Origin: CAZPQN01 sp964588795
GTDB lineage: Bacteria; Fidelibacterota; UBA2242
NCBI GenBank assembly: GCA_964588795.1
Contig: CAZPQN010000004.1
Span: 39,379-103,378 of the forward strand
Length of the DNA stretch: 64,000 nucleotides
Direction of reading: 5' to 3'
The notes below the pieces were generated by a model that saw only the letters and a list, made by a program, of their open reading frames with translations, made no database searches and was not told the origin of the DNA. Both the position numbers and the translations under genes were made by a program. Positions within the stretch are counted from its first letter, which is position 1; each line of letters opens with the position of its first letter. This document shows positions 19,501 through 27,757 of the stretch, piece by piece.

Positions 19501-19549
19501 AAGCTGTGCCGAAAAACGCCGTCAGAAAGGCTGTGATTCCCATTTCCAA
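16484..19549 (-). CDS. secA: Preprotein translocase ATPase SecA
   Basis: 1021 residues. Walker A 'MKTGEGKT' at ~134-141, DEVD-type Walker B 'VDEVDNILIDEARTPLI' at ~230, and the second nucleotide-binding fold with 'NMAGRGTDIKLG' and 'RGRSGRQGDPGES'. The C-terminus carries the SEC-C zinc motif 'RNDPCPCGSGKKYKKCHG'. It drives unfolded preproteins through SecYEG, feeding the many signal-peptide proteins in this window. It is about 120 residues longer than the E. coli protein, largely from an insert around 265-420, which is common in the FCB group. It lies 23 nt below nusB. Confidence 0.97.
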   Translation of the reverse strand: MEMGITAFLTAFFGTASEREIKKITPLVAEINRWFTELRDVPQEQLRARTAAFQEELRQIRQTATEEARAHEVSPEELRQAVNEQEQAYLRTILPEAFAMVKETCRRLVGQEWLVTEQKITWDMVPYDVQLIGGIVLHEGKIAEMKTGEGKTLVATMPVYLNALTGRGVHIVTVNDYLAQRDSEWMGRIYTELGLTVGCILNYMDADERRRQYACDITYGTNNEFGFDYLRDNMALSSEEQVQREFYYAIVDEVDNILIDEARTPLIISGPVQSSRHEKFDLLNPAVGTLVKYQREVVTSLLAPFPDDPVQIKDQQREELSRQLFVASQGMPKNRRLRKLLEEPGYQKMLQNGEKAYLLLTNPKTGTSISQDEFFKDLYYFIDEKNHSITLTPQGEEKLANQLGISINELIIPDMAEELIRIDEDSQLSLTEKEKRKFELDAHHSEISDRYHNIAQLLRAYTLYEKDVEYVVQDGKVLIVDEFTGRILPGRRYSDGLHQAIEAKEKVKVESETQTFATITLQNYFRMYAKLAGMTGTAETEAAEFADIYKLDVVVIPTHKKCIRRDHEDQVYKTRREKYNAILQEIEEAFHRGQPVLVGTISVGVSETISRMLKRRGIPHNVLNAKQHKREAEIVARAGERSAVTIATNMAGRGTDIKLGKGVTEVNGLYIIGTERHESRRIDLQLRGRSGRQGDPGESRFFLSLEDDLMRLFNSERIAAIMDRLGIEEGQVITHRMVTRSIARAQKRVEERNFGIRKHLLEYDDVMNHQREIIYDRRNYALKGSDLKREVLDILEEWTDELLTKYFDAKLPVEEWNWEDARAELMNTLGIDLHVRELSNTTTTAVKQLIIEKAVHYYENKEKVLGVEQMRFFERFVTLRTIDEHWRDHLYAMDQLKEGINWRAYGQKDPLLEYKGEAFQAFVEMISAINRQTLKLCFRTQFSGPAPAPHPVRRPSGVRLMHPEAMGMGFEAGNAGAEQTFTSDGQRARPRPIHVEEKVGRNDPCPCGSGKKYKKCHGAGQ

Positions 19550-19572
19550 TTAGTCCTGTTGTTGCCGGTAAT

Positions 19573-20097
19573 TCATGATTTGTCGGTGTTGTTTGGCCGA
19601 CCGGATTTCCTCTTCTTCCGGATCCGGGGTTTATGACGCTTATGCTCTGATTCCTCGCCCGGTCCCGGCAGGGACAGCTTATGTACGATCTGCTCACTGA
19701 TCTGGTGCAGGACAGCATCCAAAATGCCGTTGACAAAGGCGCTGCTGTCGTCGGTCGAGTATTTTTTAGCTATTTCGATAGCTTCAGAAATCGAGACCTT
19801 GGGTGGAATATCGTCGAAATACAGAAATTCAGTGATCGCCATGCGGATTATCAGGCGATCGATGATGGCGATCCGCTCAAAGTCCCAGTTCTGGGACTTA
19901 TTTCTGATGAATTCATCAATCTGAGTTTTGTGGATACTGGCAGTCGTAAAAAGGGCTCGGGCAAAAACACGTAACTCTTCCGCCATCTTCATGGCGTTGA
20001 TCACATCATTTTCGACCTGAGCGATAGAATACCCGGTCATTTCCTCCGCATACAAAGCCTGCAGAGCAATTTCACGGGCGGTGCGTCTTTCTCTCAT
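19573..20097 (-). CDS. nusB: Transcription antitermination factor NusB
   Basis: 174 residues from the ATG at 20097 (MRERRTAREIALQALYAEE), where family proteins begin; the frame also allows an ATG 27 nt upstream, which would add nine unlikely residues. The N-terminal helix 'RREIALQALYA'-like pattern and the C-terminal 'NWDFERIAIIDRLIIRMAITE', 'NEAIEIAKKYSTDDSSAFVNG'-like pattern (here SEAIEIAKKY, SSAFVNGIL) are diagnostic. NusB with NusE binds boxA RNA to form the antitermination complex for rRNA. After the domain there is a Lys/Arg/Glu-rich tail of about 35 residues, absent from most NusB proteins. It is the first gene of nusB-secA, with TAAATTTG at 20136-20143 upstream. Confidence 0.92.
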   Translation of the reverse strand: MRERRTAREIALQALYAEEMTGYSIAQVENDVINAMKMAEELRVFARALFTTASIHKTQIDEFIRNKSQNWDFERIAIIDRLIIRMAITEFLYFDDIPPKVSISEAIEIAKKYSTDDSSAFVNGILDAVLHQISEQIVHKLSLPGPGEESEHKRHKPRIRKKRKSGRPNNTDKS

Positions 20098-20135
20098 TTT
20101 CAGGTGATTCCTTAACCATAACAAATAACATTGCT

Positions 20136-20166
20136 CAAATTTACACTATTTTCTGCTAATTAGAAA
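20136..20166 (-). promoter_or_regulatory. Promoter of nusB-secA, TTT-N20-TAAATTTG
   Basis: Minus-strand TAAATTTG (20143-20136) is a perfect -7 box. The upstream element 20 nt away is TTT rather than TTG. The nusB start is 38 nt downstream. It lies in the divergent region shared with the NagB/PIG-L gene. Confidence 0.45.
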
Positions 20167-20223
20167 TTGCAGGGCTTATTCGCCAGGTAGCGCTGACCAC
20201 CGTGACTCTCACCAATATTTCAG

Positions 20224-20255
20224 TTGGCAAACCAAAGAATTTTAAGGTAAATTTG
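20224..20255 (+). promoter_or_regulatory. Promoter of the NagB/PIG-L gene, TTG-N21-TAAATTTG
   Basis: TTG at 20224-20226 and TAAATTTG at 20248-20255, spaced by 21 nt. The preferred start codon is at 20311, leaving a leader of about 50 nt with an AAGGA site. The 213-nt region between 20097 and 20311 otherwise holds only the divergent nusB promoter. Confidence 0.55.
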
Positions 20256-20310
20256 CGCACTATTTGATATTCCATTCTTCGCCAAATAACCTATGGGAAG
20301 GATTTTCTCG

Positions 20311-22737
20311 ATGGCCACATCAGAAAAAAAAGCATCACGTTCGGGTGCCTCATCAGCACGGCGTTCGCCAGCTTCCGCGGGCCGAATAAAACCGCATTCG
20401 GAACTCGACTCGCCAGTCGAAGCCTATTATCTGCAACTCTCCGGAAAAAAATTACTCTACCCTCCGACTGAAAAAATTCCCGTCATCCAAGTTGCCAATT
20501 TCCCCATGCTGGGCAAACTCACCGCTTTCCGCTTCCTCGAATGGGTACAGCAGAATCCCGGCGGAGTGGTAGCCCTGCCAACCGGCAAAACGCCTGAGCA
20601 TTTCATCAAATGGGTCACTTACTACCTGCATAACTGGCAAAGCGCTCAGGTTCAGGCGGAATTGGCCGAGGTCGGGATCGATCCCGCCCGTCCGCCGGAC
20701 ATGTTCAGCCTGCATTTTGTGCAGATTGACGAATTCTACCCGATTGATCCCAATCAGCAAAACAGCTTTTATTTTTATATTCAGAAATATTACTTCAAAA
20801 ATTTCGGCTTCGATCCCCGTAAAGCCCTGCTGATCAATATCCATGAGATTGGCACGGCTGGCACGCGTGATTTTACCAAAATATTCGGCGATGCCAAGGT
20901 GGACTTGTCCCTGCGCACGCGCTGGGCCAAATCACCGCAGGAAGAACTGCAGAAAGCCACCATCGAAATGACCGATCAATGGTGTATCAATTATGAACAG
21001 CGCATTCGGGCTTTGGGCGGCATCGGATTTTTCCTGGGCGGTATCGGTCCCGACGGTCACATCGGTTTCAACGTCCGCGGCAGTGATCATTTTTCCACCA
21101 CCCGGCTGTGCGAGACGAACTATGAGACCCAGGCCGCGGCCGCCGGTGATCTGGGCGGCATTGAAGTCGCCCGCAAACGCCTGGTCATTACTATCGGACT
21201 GGACACAATCACCTACAACCGTGACGCGGTCGCCCTAATCATCGCCGCCGGTCAGGCCAAGGCCAATATCGTCCGCGACTCCATTCAGCAGGAACCGAGC
21301 ATTCAGTATCCCGCTTCGGTCCTCGCCAGATTACGGCACGCTCGCTTTTACCTGACCGAAGGGGCCGCTATCAAGCTGGTCGAGCGTTGGTACGAAAACG
21401 TCACCCGTATGAATCCGCCCGACGCGAAAACCATCGAAAAAGCGATCCTCAACCTCGCCATCGCCAGTAACAAACGCCTGATTGATCTCGACCGCGAAGA
21501 TTATCAGGCCGATCGGTTTGCCGCGTACATTCTCCAGCGCACCCGGCGCCGGATCCCCGAGATTAATTCATCCCTGACAACGGCTCTGCAGACCAAACTC
21601 GAGCGCGGCCTGCAAAACCTCGAGAATGAAATCATCCTGCACACCTCACCACATCATGACGATGAGATGTTAGGCTACCTGCCCTATATCGTGCATCTGG
21701 TGCGTAACCCGCGCAACCAACATTATTTCACGTACCTGACGAGTGGTTTCACGGCCGTCACGAACTCCTATGTGCTGGGGCTGATGCAGAATCTGCGGGA
21801 AATGATCGATCAGCCCGACTTTCAAAATCTGATGCAGGAACATTATTTCGATCCTAACAATCGCGACGCCCGCAACCGCGAAGTGTATTTATATCTCGAT
21901 GGCGTGGCCCTCTATGATGTTAAAAAGAAAGCCACCGCCGAGTCGCGGCGCCTCCTGGCCATCCTGACCGAGATTTACGAGGAAACCAACCTCATCTATC
22001 TCAAAGATCGCATTGATGAACTGATCAACTACTTCCAGACGCAATATCCCGGAAAAAAGGACATCGCCCATGTTCAGAAGCTCAAAGGCATGATTCGCGA
22101 ATGGGAAGCCGACCTCCTCTGGGGCTATTTTGGCTTCAATAACCAGAATGTGATTCACCTGCGCCTGGGCTTCTATCAGGGTGAAATCTTCACCGAAGAA
22201 CCGACCATCAACCGGGATGTACTTCCCATTTACCAACTGTTGAAAAAAATCAAACCTACGGTGATCACTGTCGCCCTCGACCCGGAAGGAAGCGGGCCGG
22301 ATACCCATTACAAGGTCATGCAGGCGATCACTGCCGCCCTCCGTATGTACGAAAAAGATACCGATATTTCCAAACTGCGCATCTGGGGCTACCGCAACGT
22401 CTGGTTCCGGTTTCATCCCGCCAGCGCCAATATCTACGTCCCGGTCAGCCTCAATTCCATGGCCATCATGGAAAACGCCTTTTTGGAAAGTTTCGGTTCC
22501 CAGAAAACCGCCAGCTTCCCCAGCTGGGACTACGACGGACCATTTTGCCGCTTAGCCCGCAAAATTCAGGTTGACCAATACCAGAAAATCAAGACCTGCC
22601 TCGGCCGGGATTTCTTCTATAAAAATCCCCATCCCCGCTTGCGGGCCACCCGCGGTCTGGTATTCCTGAAGGAATTGACACCGTCTGAATTCTATCAGCA
22701 TTCCCTAGCTTTGAAAAAATCCACTGAAAATCTCTGA
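20311..22737 (+). CDS. Glucosamine-6-phosphate deaminase (NagB) fused to a PIG-L/LmbE-type deacetylase domain
   Basis: 808 residues from the ATG at 20311, preferred over 20293 because GGAAGGA precedes it. Residues 1-40 are a Ser/Ala/Arg-rich tail. The NagB domain (about 60-365) has 'VVALPTGKTPEHFI', 'VQIDEFYPI' and 'LGGIGPDGHIGFNVRGSD', matching the active-site loops that turn GlcN-6-P into Fru-6-P and ammonia. A PIG-L domain (about 435-760) begins with 'HTSPHHDDEMLG' (His448-Glu452), the zinc/catalytic motif usually written PHPDDE; such enzymes remove acetyl groups from GlcNAc compounds. Similar fusions are known in Bacteroidota. Deacetylation followed by deamination in one chain would be a sensible order, but the actual substrate is not known. 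pdaD follows 53 nt downstream. Confidence 0.83.
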   Translation: MATSEKKASRSGASSARRSPASAGRIKPHSELDSPVEAYYLQLSGKKLLYPPTEKIPVIQVANFPMLGKLTAFRFLEWVQQNPGGVVALPTGKTPEHFIKWVTYYLHNWQSAQVQAELAEVGIDPARPPDMFSLHFVQIDEFYPIDPNQQNSFYFYIQKYYFKNFGFDPRKALLINIHEIGTAGTRDFTKIFGDAKVDLSLRTRWAKSPQEELQKATIEMTDQWCINYEQRIRALGGIGFFLGGIGPDGHIGFNVRGSDHFSTTRLCETNYETQAAAAGDLGGIEVARKRLVITIGLDTITYNRDAVALIIAAGQAKANIVRDSIQQEPSIQYPASVLARLRHARFYLTEGAAIKLVERWYENVTRMNPPDAKTIEKAILNLAIASNKRLIDLDREDYQADRFAAYILQRTRRRIPEINSSLTTALQTKLERGLQNLENEIILHTSPHHDDEMLGYLPYIVHLVRNPRNQHYFTYLTSGFTAVTNSYVLGLMQNLREMIDQPDFQNLMQEHYFDPNNRDARNREVYLYLDGVALYDVKKKATAESRRLLAILTEIYEETNLIYLKDRIDELINYFQTQYPGKKDIAHVQKLKGMIREWEADLLWGYFGFNNQNVIHLRLGFYQGEIFTEEPTINRDVLPIYQLLKKIKPTVITVALDPEGSGPDTHYKVMQAITAALRMYEKDTDISKLRIWGYRNVWFRFHPASANIYVPVSLNSMAIMENAFLESFGSQKTASFPSWDYDGPFCRLARKIQVDQYQKIKTCLGRDFFYKNPHPRLRATRGLVFLKELTPSEFYQHSLALKKSTENL

Positions 22738-22790
22738 TCGGGCTATTGGACAATATTTCCGCTAATCGCATAATCCAAGAGGTCTTCGCC

Positions 22791-23333
22791 ATGATTCCTA
22801 CTAAATTCTTCATGACCCGCGGACAGGGTCGTCACAAAGATTATCTGCAATCTTATGAATTAGCCCTGCGCAATGCCGGAATTCAACAGGGTAATCTGGT
22901 CTCGGTCTCCAGCATTTTGCCCCCCGGCTGTAAACAGATTCCCCGCCAAAAAGGCGTCAGATTCGTCCGCCCCGGTCAAATAACGTATGTGGTGCTCTCT
23001 AAAAATTCCACCAACGAACCGCACCGCTTATTGGCGGCCTCAATCGGAATCGCGATCCCTTCCGATCCGGATAGTTATGGCTACATTTCTGAACATCATT
23101 CATTCGGACAGACCGATGAGATCGCCGGAGACTACGCTGAAGATTTAGCCGCGACGATGCTGGCGACCAGCCGCGGACTGACTTTTGATCCCGAAGAGGC
23201 CTGGGACGAGCGGAAGAAATTGTTCCGCAGTAGCGGTATCATGATCAAGACTTCCAATATCACCCAATCTGCCACCGGTTCCAAGGCTGGCTTGTGGACT
23301 ACCGTCGTGGCCGCCACGGTTTTTATCTTCTGA
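22791..23333 (+). CDS. pdaD: Pyruvoyl-dependent arginine decarboxylase
   Basis: 180 residues from the ATG at 22791 (MIPTKFFMTRGQG), 8 nt after AGAGG; the longer frame from 22746 adds residues not seen in the family. Arginine is decarboxylated to agmatine for polyamine synthesis. The proenzyme cuts itself between Ser40 and Ser41 in 'LVSVSSILPPGC', and Ser41 becomes the pyruvoyl cofactor. 'YGYISEHHSFGQTDE' and a conserved Glu further on are also as in archaeal and chlamydial members. It lies 9 nt before the CaCA exchanger gene, so NagB/PIG-L, pdaD, exchanger and lipoprotein look like one transcript. With mtnP and metK elsewhere in the window it fits an agmatine-based polyamine route. Confidence 0.92.
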   Translation: MIPTKFFMTRGQGRHKDYLQSYELALRNAGIQQGNLVSVSSILPPGCKQIPRQKGVRFVRPGQITYVVLSKNSTNEPHRLLAASIGIAIPSDPDSYGYISEHHSFGQTDEIAGDYAEDLAATMLATSRGLTFDPEEAWDERKKLFRSSGIMIKTSNITQSATGSKAGLWTTVVAATVFIF

Positions 23334-23342
23334 GGATTGTTG

Positions 23343-24314
23343 ATGATACATATTCTGATATTCCTGATCGGAGGGGCGGCCTTATTATACGGCGGAGCAG
23401 AGTTGCTGATCCGCGGCTCGAGCTCTTTAGCTCTGCGCCTGGGACTGACTCCTCTGGTCATTGGCCTGACGGTCGTCGCCTTTGGCACCAGCTCCCCGGA
23501 ACTGGTCGTCAGCATCAAAACCAATTTGGCCCACCAGGGTGGAATCGCGATCGGCAACGTCATCGGCTCCAATATTTTCAACGTCGCGGTCATTCTCGGA
23601 TTATCGGCTCTGATTCGACCACTCCCCATCAAGCAGCAACTTTTTATATTCGACATGCCGGTGGTTTTCGCTGCTTCGTTTATTTTTTGTTTTATGTTCG
23701 CCGATAAGACCATCAGTCAGGGAGAAGCTGGCGGGTTGTTTGGTGGAATAGTTCTTTACACTTTGCTTAGTTACTATATTGCTCGTCGCTGGCCGCAACC
23801 GGAGCTGGAACCGGTGAGTAAAGAGGATTTGCCGCCGATCACTCCCGGTCTTTTTTACGACCTTCTTTATATTTTCGCCGGTTTGATCATTCTGGTGTTA
23901 GGCTCGCGCATCTTCATTCACGGTGCGGTACGCCTGGCAGAACTCCTCGGCATGTCGGAAGCCATTATCGGACTGACGATCGTCGCGGCTGGCACGAGTT
24001 TGCCGGAGCTGGCGACTTCCTTAGTGGCGGCTTTCCGGAAGCAGCACGAAATCGCGGTCGGAAATATAATTGGTTCAAACATTTTCAACATCTTCTGCAT
24101 CCTCGGCATTGCCGGTTTATTAACTCCCATTAGTGGTGCCAACACCGGACTGACGGGCATTGATCTGGCGATGATGATCATGGTCCTGGTCATCCTGTTT
24201 CCCATGATGTTCATGGGCAAGCGCCACGCGGAAAGGCGTCTGGAAAGATGGGAAGGGTTCGTGCTCTTTCTCTGTTATTGCGGTTATATGTATCTGCGGT
24301 GGCCTAAGCCCTGA
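23343..24314 (+). CDS. CaCA-family sodium/calcium exchanger (YrbG-like)
   Basis: 323 residues from the ATG at 23343, 7 nt after GAGG; the frame also opens with a TTG six bases earlier. About ten membrane helices. Both alpha repeats of the cation:Ca2+ antiporter family are present: 'VVAFGTSSPELVVSI' with 'GNVIGSNIFN' in the first half, and 'VAAGTSLPELATSLV' with 'GNIIGSNIFN' in the second; their Glu and Asn residues form the ion sites. It exchanges Ca2+ (possibly with K+) against Na+ at the inner membrane. The next gene begins 8 nt after its stop. Confidence 0.93.
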   Translation: MIHILIFLIGGAALLYGGAELLIRGSSSLALRLGLTPLVIGLTVVAFGTSSPELVVSIKTNLAHQGGIAIGNVIGSNIFNVAVILGLSALIRPLPIKQQLFIFDMPVVFAASFIFCFMFADKTISQGEAGGLFGGIVLYTLLSYYIARRWPQPELEPVSKEDLPPITPGLFYDLLYIFAGLIILVLGSRIFIHGAVRLAELLGMSEAIIGLTIVAAGTSLPELATSLVAAFRKQHEIAVGNIIGSNIFNIFCILGIAGLLTPISGANTGLTGIDLAMMIMVLVILFPMMFMGKRHAERRLERWEGFVLFLCYCGYMYLRWPKP

Positions 24315-24322
24315 GCGTGTCC

Positions 24323-25777
24323 ATGAAAATACGCTGGTTGTGGCTCGCAGTTATTCCACTGATGGGATGCGGTGGGTGCAGTCGTCAGGACGAAGAGGAG
24401 CTCACCCCGCCCCAGAACCTGACCCTGACTCCTTTAAGCGAGCAAGTCATACAGTTAGACTGGCCGGAACAATATGATTCGAGTGCCACGCTCCTGATTG
24501 ACCGACGGTGCGGAGATGCCGCCTGGAATGATCAGTACGCCAGCGTACCGGCTACGCAACAGTACTTCCGGGATACAATTCCAGCAAGTGATAGTTTAGT
24601 CATAGCATATCGGGTACGGTTGCGAGAGAACGCTCGGTTATCAGATTTTTCGCCAACAGTCGCATATTTCCCGATTAACAGTCAGCCGCTGATCACCTTC
24701 ACCCGTCAGATCGAAACCAACACCATTCGGCTTTCCTGGACGGATCGGTCGGTGGGTGAGGACGGCTTCATCATTGCGCGGCGCATTGGGCAGCAGAAGT
24801 GGTACCCAACTTACGCCAAAACCGCGGCTGACGTCGTGGAATTTCAGGACAACAGCATCCCGGCCCGGGATTCGGTTTTCTATCAGGTAAGTGCCTACTG
24901 CGGAATTTCAACCTCCGCCCTTAGTCCTCTTGAGGCTTTGCGGACCGGGGCCTTGACTCTTGAAAACCTGTATTTCGGTGACGCCCGGACCCTGGAAATA
25001 ATGACCTGGAATATCCAGAACTTTCCCCGCAATGGTTCGCAGACCTGTTCCGCGCTTCAAAGGGTCGTCCGGGCTCTGGAGGTTGACATCATCGCCCTCC
25101 AGGAAATCGAAAGCGCCAGCGATTTCCAGGCGGTGTTGGATTCCCTGCCGACCTGGCGCGGCTACCGGGCCAATAGTGCCGCCTATAACATCGACCTCGC
25201 ATATATTTATAATCCGTCTACGATCGCGGTGGAACGCATTTACGAAATTTACACCGATAATAGTCGGCCTTTCCCACGATCGCCGCTGGTGCTCGCGGCA
25301 CGCTATCGGGACATCCCCTTCGTTATCATCAACAATCATTACAAATGCTGCGGCGACGGCAAGCTGGCAACCGATTCGTGGGACGAGGAGCGCCGGCGCT
25401 GGGAAGCCAGCCGGTTACTGGCAGAGTACATACAGACCAACTTTCCGGACGAGCGGGTAGTAGTCGTCGGCGATATGAATGATGAACTCACCGATCCGCA
25501 GGCAAACAATGTATTCCAGCCCTTTCTCGACGCTCCGTACAATTTCACTTTCGCTGACCTGAGCATCGCGCGCGGCTCCTCGGCTAATTTCAGCTATCCG
25601 ACCATCCCCAGCCACATAGATCACATTCTGATCACCAATGAACTGTCGGGCGCCTTCAATCAGGCCGCCGGGCAGATTAAAACCATCCTTCTTGAACGTT
25701 TTTTAAGCGGCGGCTGGAACGAATACGCCATCCTCCTCAGCGATCACCGCCCGGTTGCCATTAAACTTGCCCTGTAA
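24323..25777 (+). CDS. Lipoprotein with FnIII-like repeats and endonuclease/exonuclease/phosphatase domain
   Basis: 484 residues from the ATG at 24323. The lipobox LMGC puts the lipidated residue at Cys16. Two FnIII-like modules follow (about 30-115, 'PPQNLTLTPLSEQVIQLDWP'; and 120-205, 'NTIRLSWTDRSVGEDGFIIAR'). The C-terminal EEP domain (about 215-484) has 'LEIMTWNIQNF', 'DIIALQEIES', 'VVVGDMND', 'SHIDHILI' and 'LSDHRPVAI', which supply the Asn, Glu, Asp and His residues of the DNase I-like metal site. It is therefore probably a cell-surface or periplasmic nuclease or phosphodiesterase/phosphatase held on the membrane by lipid; the substrate is open. 'HYKCCGDG' is an unusual Cys pair within the domain. 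It ends the + strand run that begins with NagB/PIG-L. Confidence 0.82.
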   Translation: MKIRWLWLAVIPLMGCGGCSRQDEEELTPPQNLTLTPLSEQVIQLDWPEQYDSSATLLIDRRCGDAAWNDQYASVPATQQYFRDTIPASDSLVIAYRVRLRENARLSDFSPTVAYFPINSQPLITFTRQIETNTIRLSWTDRSVGEDGFIIARRIGQQKWYPTYAKTAADVVEFQDNSIPARDSVFYQVSAYCGISTSALSPLEALRTGALTLENLYFGDARTLEIMTWNIQNFPRNGSQTCSALQRVVRALEVDIIALQEIESASDFQAVLDSLPTWRGYRANSAAYNIDLAYIYNPSTIAVERIYEIYTDNSRPFPRSPLVLAARYRDIPFVIINNHYKCCGDGKLATDSWDEERRRWEASRLLAEYIQTNFPDERVVVVGDMNDELTDPQANNVFQPFLDAPYNFTFADLSIARGSSANFSYPTIPSHIDHILITNELSGAFNQAAGQIKTILLERFLSGGWNEYAILLSDHRPVAIKLAL

Positions 25778-25837
25778 AATCCGGAAAAGCGCTTGCCGGG
25801 ATGCCGGACATCGCATCCGTTCAGCCGTTATTGCCTA

Positions 25838-25868
25838 TTTACAAATTCCACCGGACAGACTAAATTCC
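25838..25868 (+). promoter_or_regulatory. Possible promoter, TTT-N20-TAAATTCC
   Basis: TTT at 25838-25840, 20 nt, then TAAATTCC at 25861-25868; the same box, TAAATTCC, sits upstream of mtnP. A sigma70-like alternative is CGGACA-17-TATAAT (25852-25880). Either would drive the small gene starting at 25907, whose ATG has AGGAGG before it. Confidence 0.35.
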
Positions 25869-25906
25869 AGCACGTATAATGAGCACGAGCTTTGACAGGA
25901 GGATCT

Positions 25907-26248
25907 ATGCGGGACATCATCAAGAATTTTATAGCCATCCTCAAAGTTGAGATTGACGATCTTGCGGCGGATATCAATTTGCTGATTCAGGAATGTCAGC
26001 AGAAAAAAGATCAGAAACAGATTACCGACTACGTCTATATGGAAAATATGGCCTTATTCCGACATGAACTCACCGCGGTGGACTCTTTTCGGCGCATTAT
26101 CGAGCATACTGATCCGACTCAGTTTAGTACCCTTGAGGATTTAATCGCTTACCTGAAAGATGCTTTTCGCGAAGGCGGCTACGTCCGCGCCATCAATATC
26201 TGCGTCGAACGCAAGATGCAAAAAGTCAGCCGTTACGTGACTCAATAA
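25907..26248 (+). CDS. Small helical protein, function unknown
   Basis: 113 residues from the ATG at 25907, set by a strong AGGAGG site; the frame runs back to a TTG at 25892. The protein is predicted helical throughout, without a signal peptide or membrane segment: 'LKVEIDDLAADINLLIQECQ' and 'HELTAVDSFRRII' look like amphipathic helices. I do not recognise a family. It has its own likely promoter and ends 1 nt from the stop of convergent nhaC. Confidence 0.65.
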   Translation: MRDIIKNFIAILKVEIDDLAADINLLIQECQQKKDQKQITDYVYMENMALFRHELTAVDSFRRIIEHTDPTQFSTLEDLIAYLKDAFREGGYVRAINICVERKMQKVSRYVTQ

Positions 26249-26249
26249 A

Positions 26250-27662
26250 TTACGATTGTGCGGGCTTCGGGGAGTCTTTTTCAGACTCGTACTCCATCGT
26301 CAGCCCCGTAAAGCCATAGATAATGGAGATCAGCGGGTTGATCAGATTCAGGAAAGCATAGGGCAGGTAGGCGAAGGGGTAAACGCCCAGGGTTGTGTAC
26401 ATAAAAGCCCCGCAGGTATTCCAGGGTACAAGTGGTGAAGAGAGTGTCCCGGCATCTTCCAGCACCCGCGAGAGGTTTTTCGGTTTTAACCCGAAGCGAT
26501 TGTAAAGCGGTTTAAATATCCGCCCCGGGACGACTATCGAAAGATACTGATCTCCGGCAATCAGATTGGTACCGATACATGTCAGGACGGTGGCCAAAAC
26601 CAGCGAGCCGGTATTGCGGGCCATGCGCAGAATAGCATTGGCCAGCGCGGTCAGCATGCCGGTGCTTTCCAGCACGCCGGCCAGGCTCATGGCGCACAGG
26701 ATCAGCGAGATCGTCCACAGCATGTTGTCCAGACCACCCCGCGTCAGCAGGTTATCTACCGCGGCGACGCCGCTCTGCGCTACATAACCATAATGCGCAC
26801 TCCGGATGATGGTCGTCATCCCTGCTCCCTGAAAAAACCAGGCGCACAGCCCCCCGATAATCACCCCCCCGATCAGCCCCGGAATTGCCGGCACGCGCAG
26901 AACGACCAGGGCGATAATCAACAGCGGCGGCAGCAGTAACCAGGGTGTGATTTGAAATTGCTTATGCAAACCATCTAAAATAATTTGGACTGCTGTCAGA
27001 TCCAGACTGTTAATGGCATATTGGCGACCGATCAACCAGTACAACAGCAGAGCGATGCTTAGGCTGGGAACCGACGTGAAAGCCATGTGGGCAACGTGGT
27101 CGAACAGCCGGGCTTCCGCCATGGCCGGCGCTAAGTTGGTCGTGTCTGACAAGGGAGACATCTTATCCCCGAAATAAGCTCCCGAAATGATCGCGCCTGC
27201 CACCAGCGGCAGGGGAATCCCGAAGCCCTGTCCGATCCCTATCAATGCGATTCCGACCGTCCCTGCCGTCGTCCAGGAACTCCCGGTCGCCACCGAGACG
27301 ATACAGCAAATCACCGTCGTCGCCACCAGGAAATAACCGGGCGCTAAAATCTTGAGTCCATAGTAAATCATCGCGGGCACGATGCCGGCGCAAATCCAGG
27401 TGCCGATAATCATGCCGATAATCATCAGAATCAGGATGGCACCGGTGGACATTTTGATGGTGTTGACGATACCCGCCTCGATTACCGACCACCGGAAACC
27501 GCTTAACCCGGCGATCACAGCCGCAACCGTCGCCGCGGCCAACAGCGGAATATGCGGATCGCCACCAAAAAATTTAAGCGTGCTGATCAGCGCCACAGTC
27601 AGAAAGACGATCGGGATCAGTGCTCGTCCCAGCGTCATGCGTGCAGGGCGGTCAGCAGGCAT
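26250..27662 (-). CDS. nhaC: NhaC-family Na+/H+ antiporter
   Basis: 470 residues, about 11-12 membrane helices. The family core is clear: 'ATGSSWTTAGTVGIALIGIG', 'GAYFGDKMSPLSDTTNLAPA' and, in the second half, 'NLIAGDQYLSIVVPGRIF', the inverted-repeat counterpart with its conserved Asp. It expels Na+ in exchange for protons at the inner membrane. The start could be 27662 or the Met eight residues later; neither has a strong ribosome-binding site. It stands alone on the minus strand between + strand genes, with a promoter at 27718-27748. Confidence 0.9.
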   Translation of the reverse strand: MPADRPARMTLGRALIPIVFLTVALISTLKFFGGDPHIPLLAAATVAAVIAGLSGFRWSVIEAGIVNTIKMSTGAILILMIIGMIIGTWICAGIVPAMIYYGLKILAPGYFLVATTVICCIVSVATGSSWTTAGTVGIALIGIGQGFGIPLPLVAGAIISGAYFGDKMSPLSDTTNLAPAMAEARLFDHVAHMAFTSVPSLSIALLLYWLIGRQYAINSLDLTAVQIILDGLHKQFQITPWLLLPPLLIIALVVLRVPAIPGLIGGVIIGGLCAWFFQGAGMTTIIRSAHYGYVAQSGVAAVDNLLTRGGLDNMLWTISLILCAMSLAGVLESTGMLTALANAILRMARNTGSLVLATVLTCIGTNLIAGDQYLSIVVPGRIFKPLYNRFGLKPKNLSRVLEDAGTLSSPLVPWNTCGAFMYTTLGVYPFAYLPYAFLNLINPLISIIYGFTGLTMEYESEKDSPKPAQS

Positions 27663-27717
27663 ACTTTAACCCGGATATGCTTGTTCGTATGGAACGCCGT
27701 CTTCTGTTCACCGCAAT

Positions 27718-27748
27718 GCAACTTAGACTTTTCATGCCTTTATGTCAA
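27718..27748 (-). promoter_or_regulatory. Promoter of nhaC, TTG-N20-TAAGTTGC
   Basis: Minus-strand TTG (27748-27746), 20 nt, TAAGTTGC (27725-27718). The box departs from TAnnTTTG in the last two bases but matches TAnnTTGC before the response regulator gene. The leader to nhaC is about 50 nt. Confidence 0.4.
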
Positions 27749-27757
27749 AGAAAAACT

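Noticed and set aside
23132..23713. A 193-residue minus-strand frame
   Set aside because: It crosses pdaD and the CaCA exchanger gene, both well supported by motifs on the plus strand.
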